DNA from: Bordetella parapertussis
Lineage (GTDB): Bacteria > Cyanobacteriota > Cyanobacteriia > PCC-6307 > Cyanobiaceae
Direction: 5' to 3'
DNA: 6,421 nt
Assembly: GCA_943324725.2 (NCBI GenBank)
Contig: CALPMR020000177.1
Span: forward strand, 1-6,421
Below are positions 4,567-6,421 of this stretch, in pieces. The translations under genes and the position numbers were made by a program. Under the pieces are notes generated by a model that had not been told where the DNA came from, did not search any database, and saw nothing but the letters and a program-made list of their open reading frames with translations. Position 1 is the first letter of the stretch; each line of letters starts with the position of its first letter.

Positions 4567-6421
4567 ATTCCCCCCGACCCCGGATCGTGGCCATCGGCTT
4601 CAGCCCGGCGGCCCTGACGGTGCTGCACCACCTGGAGCAAGCCGGGCTCCTGGCTGCGGTGCGCTGGCCCAGCACCGGCGCCTGCTCCCAGGCGGATGGT
4701 GAACCACAAGCCGATGGGAGCCGTGCTGACGGCACTGGCGACCCGGGGAGCGCGACCTGGCTGGCTCAGCAATGGAGCAGTGCCTCAGCTGTGGTGGCGG
4801 TGGGAGCCTGCGGCCTGGTCACCCGGCTGATCGCGCCGCTGCTGGGCAGCAAAGAGCAGGATCCGGCTGTGGTGGTGGTGGATCCCCAGGGACTGTTCGC
4901 CGTGCCCCTGCTTGGGGGTCACCTGGCCGGCGCCGACCAGCTCAGCCGGGAGATCGCCGCCCTGCTCGGGGGGCAGGCCGTGATCGGCGGCAGCAGCGGC
5001 GCCCAGGGCCGGCTTCCCCTCGATGCCTTCGGCCTTGCGTGGGGCTGGCGGCGGGGCGGCGGCGACTGGCGCGAGCTGATGCTTGCCGCCGCCGCCGGTC
5101 GCACGCCGCAACTGCGACAGCAGGGCGGCCTGGCCCTCTGGCAAGACCTGGAGGCCGCCGCTGGGCTGGCCGACTCTCTCGCTGCCAGCCCAGCCGAAAC
5201 CACTCCCCACACCTCGCTGGTGATCGGTCCCTGGCTGGGGGAAGGCTGCCGCTGGCATCCGCCCTGCCTGTGGCTCGGGATCGGCTGCGAACGCAACACC
5301 AGCCTGGCTGTGCTGGAGCGGCTGATCGCCAGGGTTCTCAACCAATCGGGTCTGGCCGAAGAGGCGGTGGCAGGCCTGGCCAGCATCGATCGCAAGGGCG
5401 ATGAGCCGGCACTGCTGGCCCTGGCCGAGGCGCGGGGTTGGCCGCTGAAGCTGTTCACGGCCACCCAACTGGCTGCGGTGACGGTGCCGAACCCCTCGGC
5501 GGCCGTGGCCAGGGAAATGGGCACAGCCAGCGTGGCCGAGGCGGCGGCCTCTCTGGCGGCGGCCCCAGCAACAGCGACCAGCGATGGCCCCCAGCCCGAA
5601 CAGCTCGTACCCAAGACGATCGAAACGGCCGCAACCGGTGAAACGGGAGCCGCCACCCTGGCGGTGGTTCTGGCTCCAGGGCAATGGGCACCGCAGCGGG
5701 GCGAACTGCATCTGGTCGGCAGCGGACCGGGCCGGCTCGACCTGCTCAGCGGCGATGCGCGACGCACCCTTGCAGCCGCCTCGATCTGGGTGGGCTACGG
5801 CCCGTACCTTGACCTGCTGGAACCGCTGCGCCGGCCGGATCAACTGCGCCGCGACGGCAAGCTCACCGAAGAGCGGGCCCGCTGCGGCGAAGCCCTCGAT
5901 CTGGCCAGCCAGGGCCTGAAGGTGGCCTTGATCTCCTCGGGGGACAGTGGCATCTACGGCATGGCCGGGCTGGCCCTGGAGCTCTGCCTGCAGCTCGCCC
6001 CCCAGGAGCGCCCCTCCTTTGAGGTCCATCCCGGTCTGTCAGCCCTGCAGCTGGCGGCTGCCCGCGCCGGCGCGCCGCTGATGCACGACTTCTGCACCAT
6101 CAGCCTCAGCGATCGGCTCACCCCCTGGGAGGTGATTGAACGGCGCCTGCGCTCTGCCGCTGAGGGCGACTTCGTCGTCGCCCTCTACAACCCGCGCTCG
6201 CTGGGACGGGACTGGCAGCTGGGACGGGCCCGGGAGCTGCTGCTGCTGGGCAGGCCGGCGAGCACGCCGGTGGTGCTGGCCCGCCAGCTCGGCCGCCGCG
6301 AGGAGCAGGTGAGCCTGCACACCCTCGGGGAACTGCCGATCGCCCAGGTGGACATGCTCACCCTGGTGCTGATCGGCAACAGCAGCAGCCGCAGCCAGGA
6401 TGGCTGGATGGTGACACCCCG
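4563..6421 (+). CDS. cobJ: CbiG-CbiH fusion: cobalamin ring-contraction enzyme, 3' end cut by window
   Basis: This cytoplasmic enzyme belongs to the corrin-ring part of cobalamin synthesis. The frame runs 619 codons to the window edge without a stop. The last residues, GWMVTP, resemble the usual CobJ end, so only a few codons are probably missing. The CbiG N-terminal domain spans about 66-160 (CGLVTRLIAPLL 83-94, GGHLAGAD 118-125). The CbiG C-terminal domain spans about 238-372 (GCERNTS 241-247, SIDRKGDE 274-281, VPNPS 308-312). An Ala/Thr-rich insertion lies near 325-345. The CobJ/CbiH methyltransferase domain starts near 380: GSGPG 386-390 and SSGDSGIYGMA 458-468 for S-adenosylmethionine, HPGLSA 489-494, HDFCTISLSDRLTPW 508-522, YNPRS 542-546. 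CbiH methylates C17 and contracts the ring; CbiG later opens the lactone and releases acetaldehyde. In the early-cobalt route the CbiF step lies between them. Cyanobacteria are known to make pseudocobalamin. The ATG is fixed by the overlap with the preceding gene. Confidence 0.95.
   Translation, partial: MNSPRPRIVAIGFSPAALTVLHHLEQAGLLAAVRWPSTGACSQADGEPQADGSRADGTGDPGSATWLAQQWSSASAVVAVGACGLVTRLIAPLLGSKEQDPAVVVVDPQGLFAVPLLGGHLAGADQLSREIAALLGGQAVIGGSSGAQGRLPLDAFGLAWGWRRGGGDWRELMLAAAAGRTPQLRQQGGLALWQDLEAAAGLADSLAASPAETTPHTSLVIGPWLGEGCRWHPPCLWLGIGCERNTSLAVLERLIARVLNQSGLAEEAVAGLASIDRKGDEPALLALAEARGWPLKLFTATQLAAVTVPNPSAAVAREMGTASVAEAAASLAAAPATATSDGPQPEQLVPKTIETAATGETGAATLAVVLAPGQWAPQRGELHLVGSGPGRLDLLSGDARRTLAAASIWVGYGPYLDLLEPLRRPDQLRRDGKLTEERARCGEALDLASQGLKVALISSGDSGIYGMAGLALELCLQLAPQERPSFEVHPGLSALQLAAARAGAPLMHDFCTISLSDRLTPWEVIERRLRSAAEGDFVVALYNPRSLGRDWQLGRARELLLLGRPASTPVVLARQLGRREEQVSLHTLGELPIAQVDMLTLVLIGNSSSRSQDGWMVTP

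Noticed and set aside
4122..4772. 216-codon minus-strand frame spanning the junction of the two + strand genes
   Set aside because: It overlaps two genes on the other strand and shows no recognisable motifs or promoter; consistent with chance in GC-rich DNA.
4785..6029. 414-codon minus-strand frame opposite the cobalamin gene
   Set aside because: The + strand frame carries clear CbiG and CobJ motifs throughout; the minus frame is rich in Gly, Ala, Arg and Gln and is a codon-bias shadow.
1..6421. HIP1 palindromes (GCGATCGC), CRISPR repeats or insertion-sequence ends
   Set aside because: None noticed on reading. Near matches such as GCGATCGG at 6108 are single and unremarkable.

Overview
The window reads as chromosomal DNA of a GC-rich picocyanobacterium of the Synechococcus/Cyanobium/Prochlorococcus lineage. 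The case rests on three things: a complete photosystem I gene psaA; a PsaA of 767 residues with a loop insertion relative to the 755-residue thermophile protein as I remember it; and the arrangement psaA / unknown gene / cbiG-cbiH fusion, which I recall from marine Synechococcus and Prochlorococcus genomes. I see no mobile element, CRISPR array, tRNA or rRNA gene.

Layout. Positions 16-2319 (minus strand) hold psaA. Its stop codon lies 15 bases from the window edge, where psaB would normally follow outside the window. Positions 2320-2763 are a divergent control region. The half next to psaA looks like a long structured 5' leader (about 2320-2532) behind a TATAGT -10 box. Several of its hairpins contain G-U pairs that form only in RNA of the psaA strand. 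The other half holds two + strand hairpins, a possible promoter, a perfect 8-bp inverted repeat and a ribosome binding site for a GTG start. Positions 2764-4566 (+) encode a 600-residue protein of unknown function with a likely signal peptide, about 200 residues of conserved-looking beta-rich sequence and a long Ala/Pro/Ser-rich tail. Positions 4563 to the window end (+) encode a CbiG-CbiH (CobJ) fusion of cobalamin synthesis, starting in a 4-base ATGA overlap with the unknown gene and probably lacking only its last few codons.

How the parts relate. PsaA is a reaction-centre core protein whose expression must follow light, and a possible RpaB-type (HLR1-like) half-site sits upstream of its promoter. 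The divergent pair is probably co-transcribed and translationally coupled: an exported protein of unknown role with a cytoplasmic corrin-ring enzyme that makes pseudocobalamin precursors. Nothing in the sequence shows a functional tie between B12 synthesis and photosystem I, so the adjacency may simply be inherited gene order. The most interesting items are the psaA leader structure and the coupled unknown gene; neither is proof of a new system.
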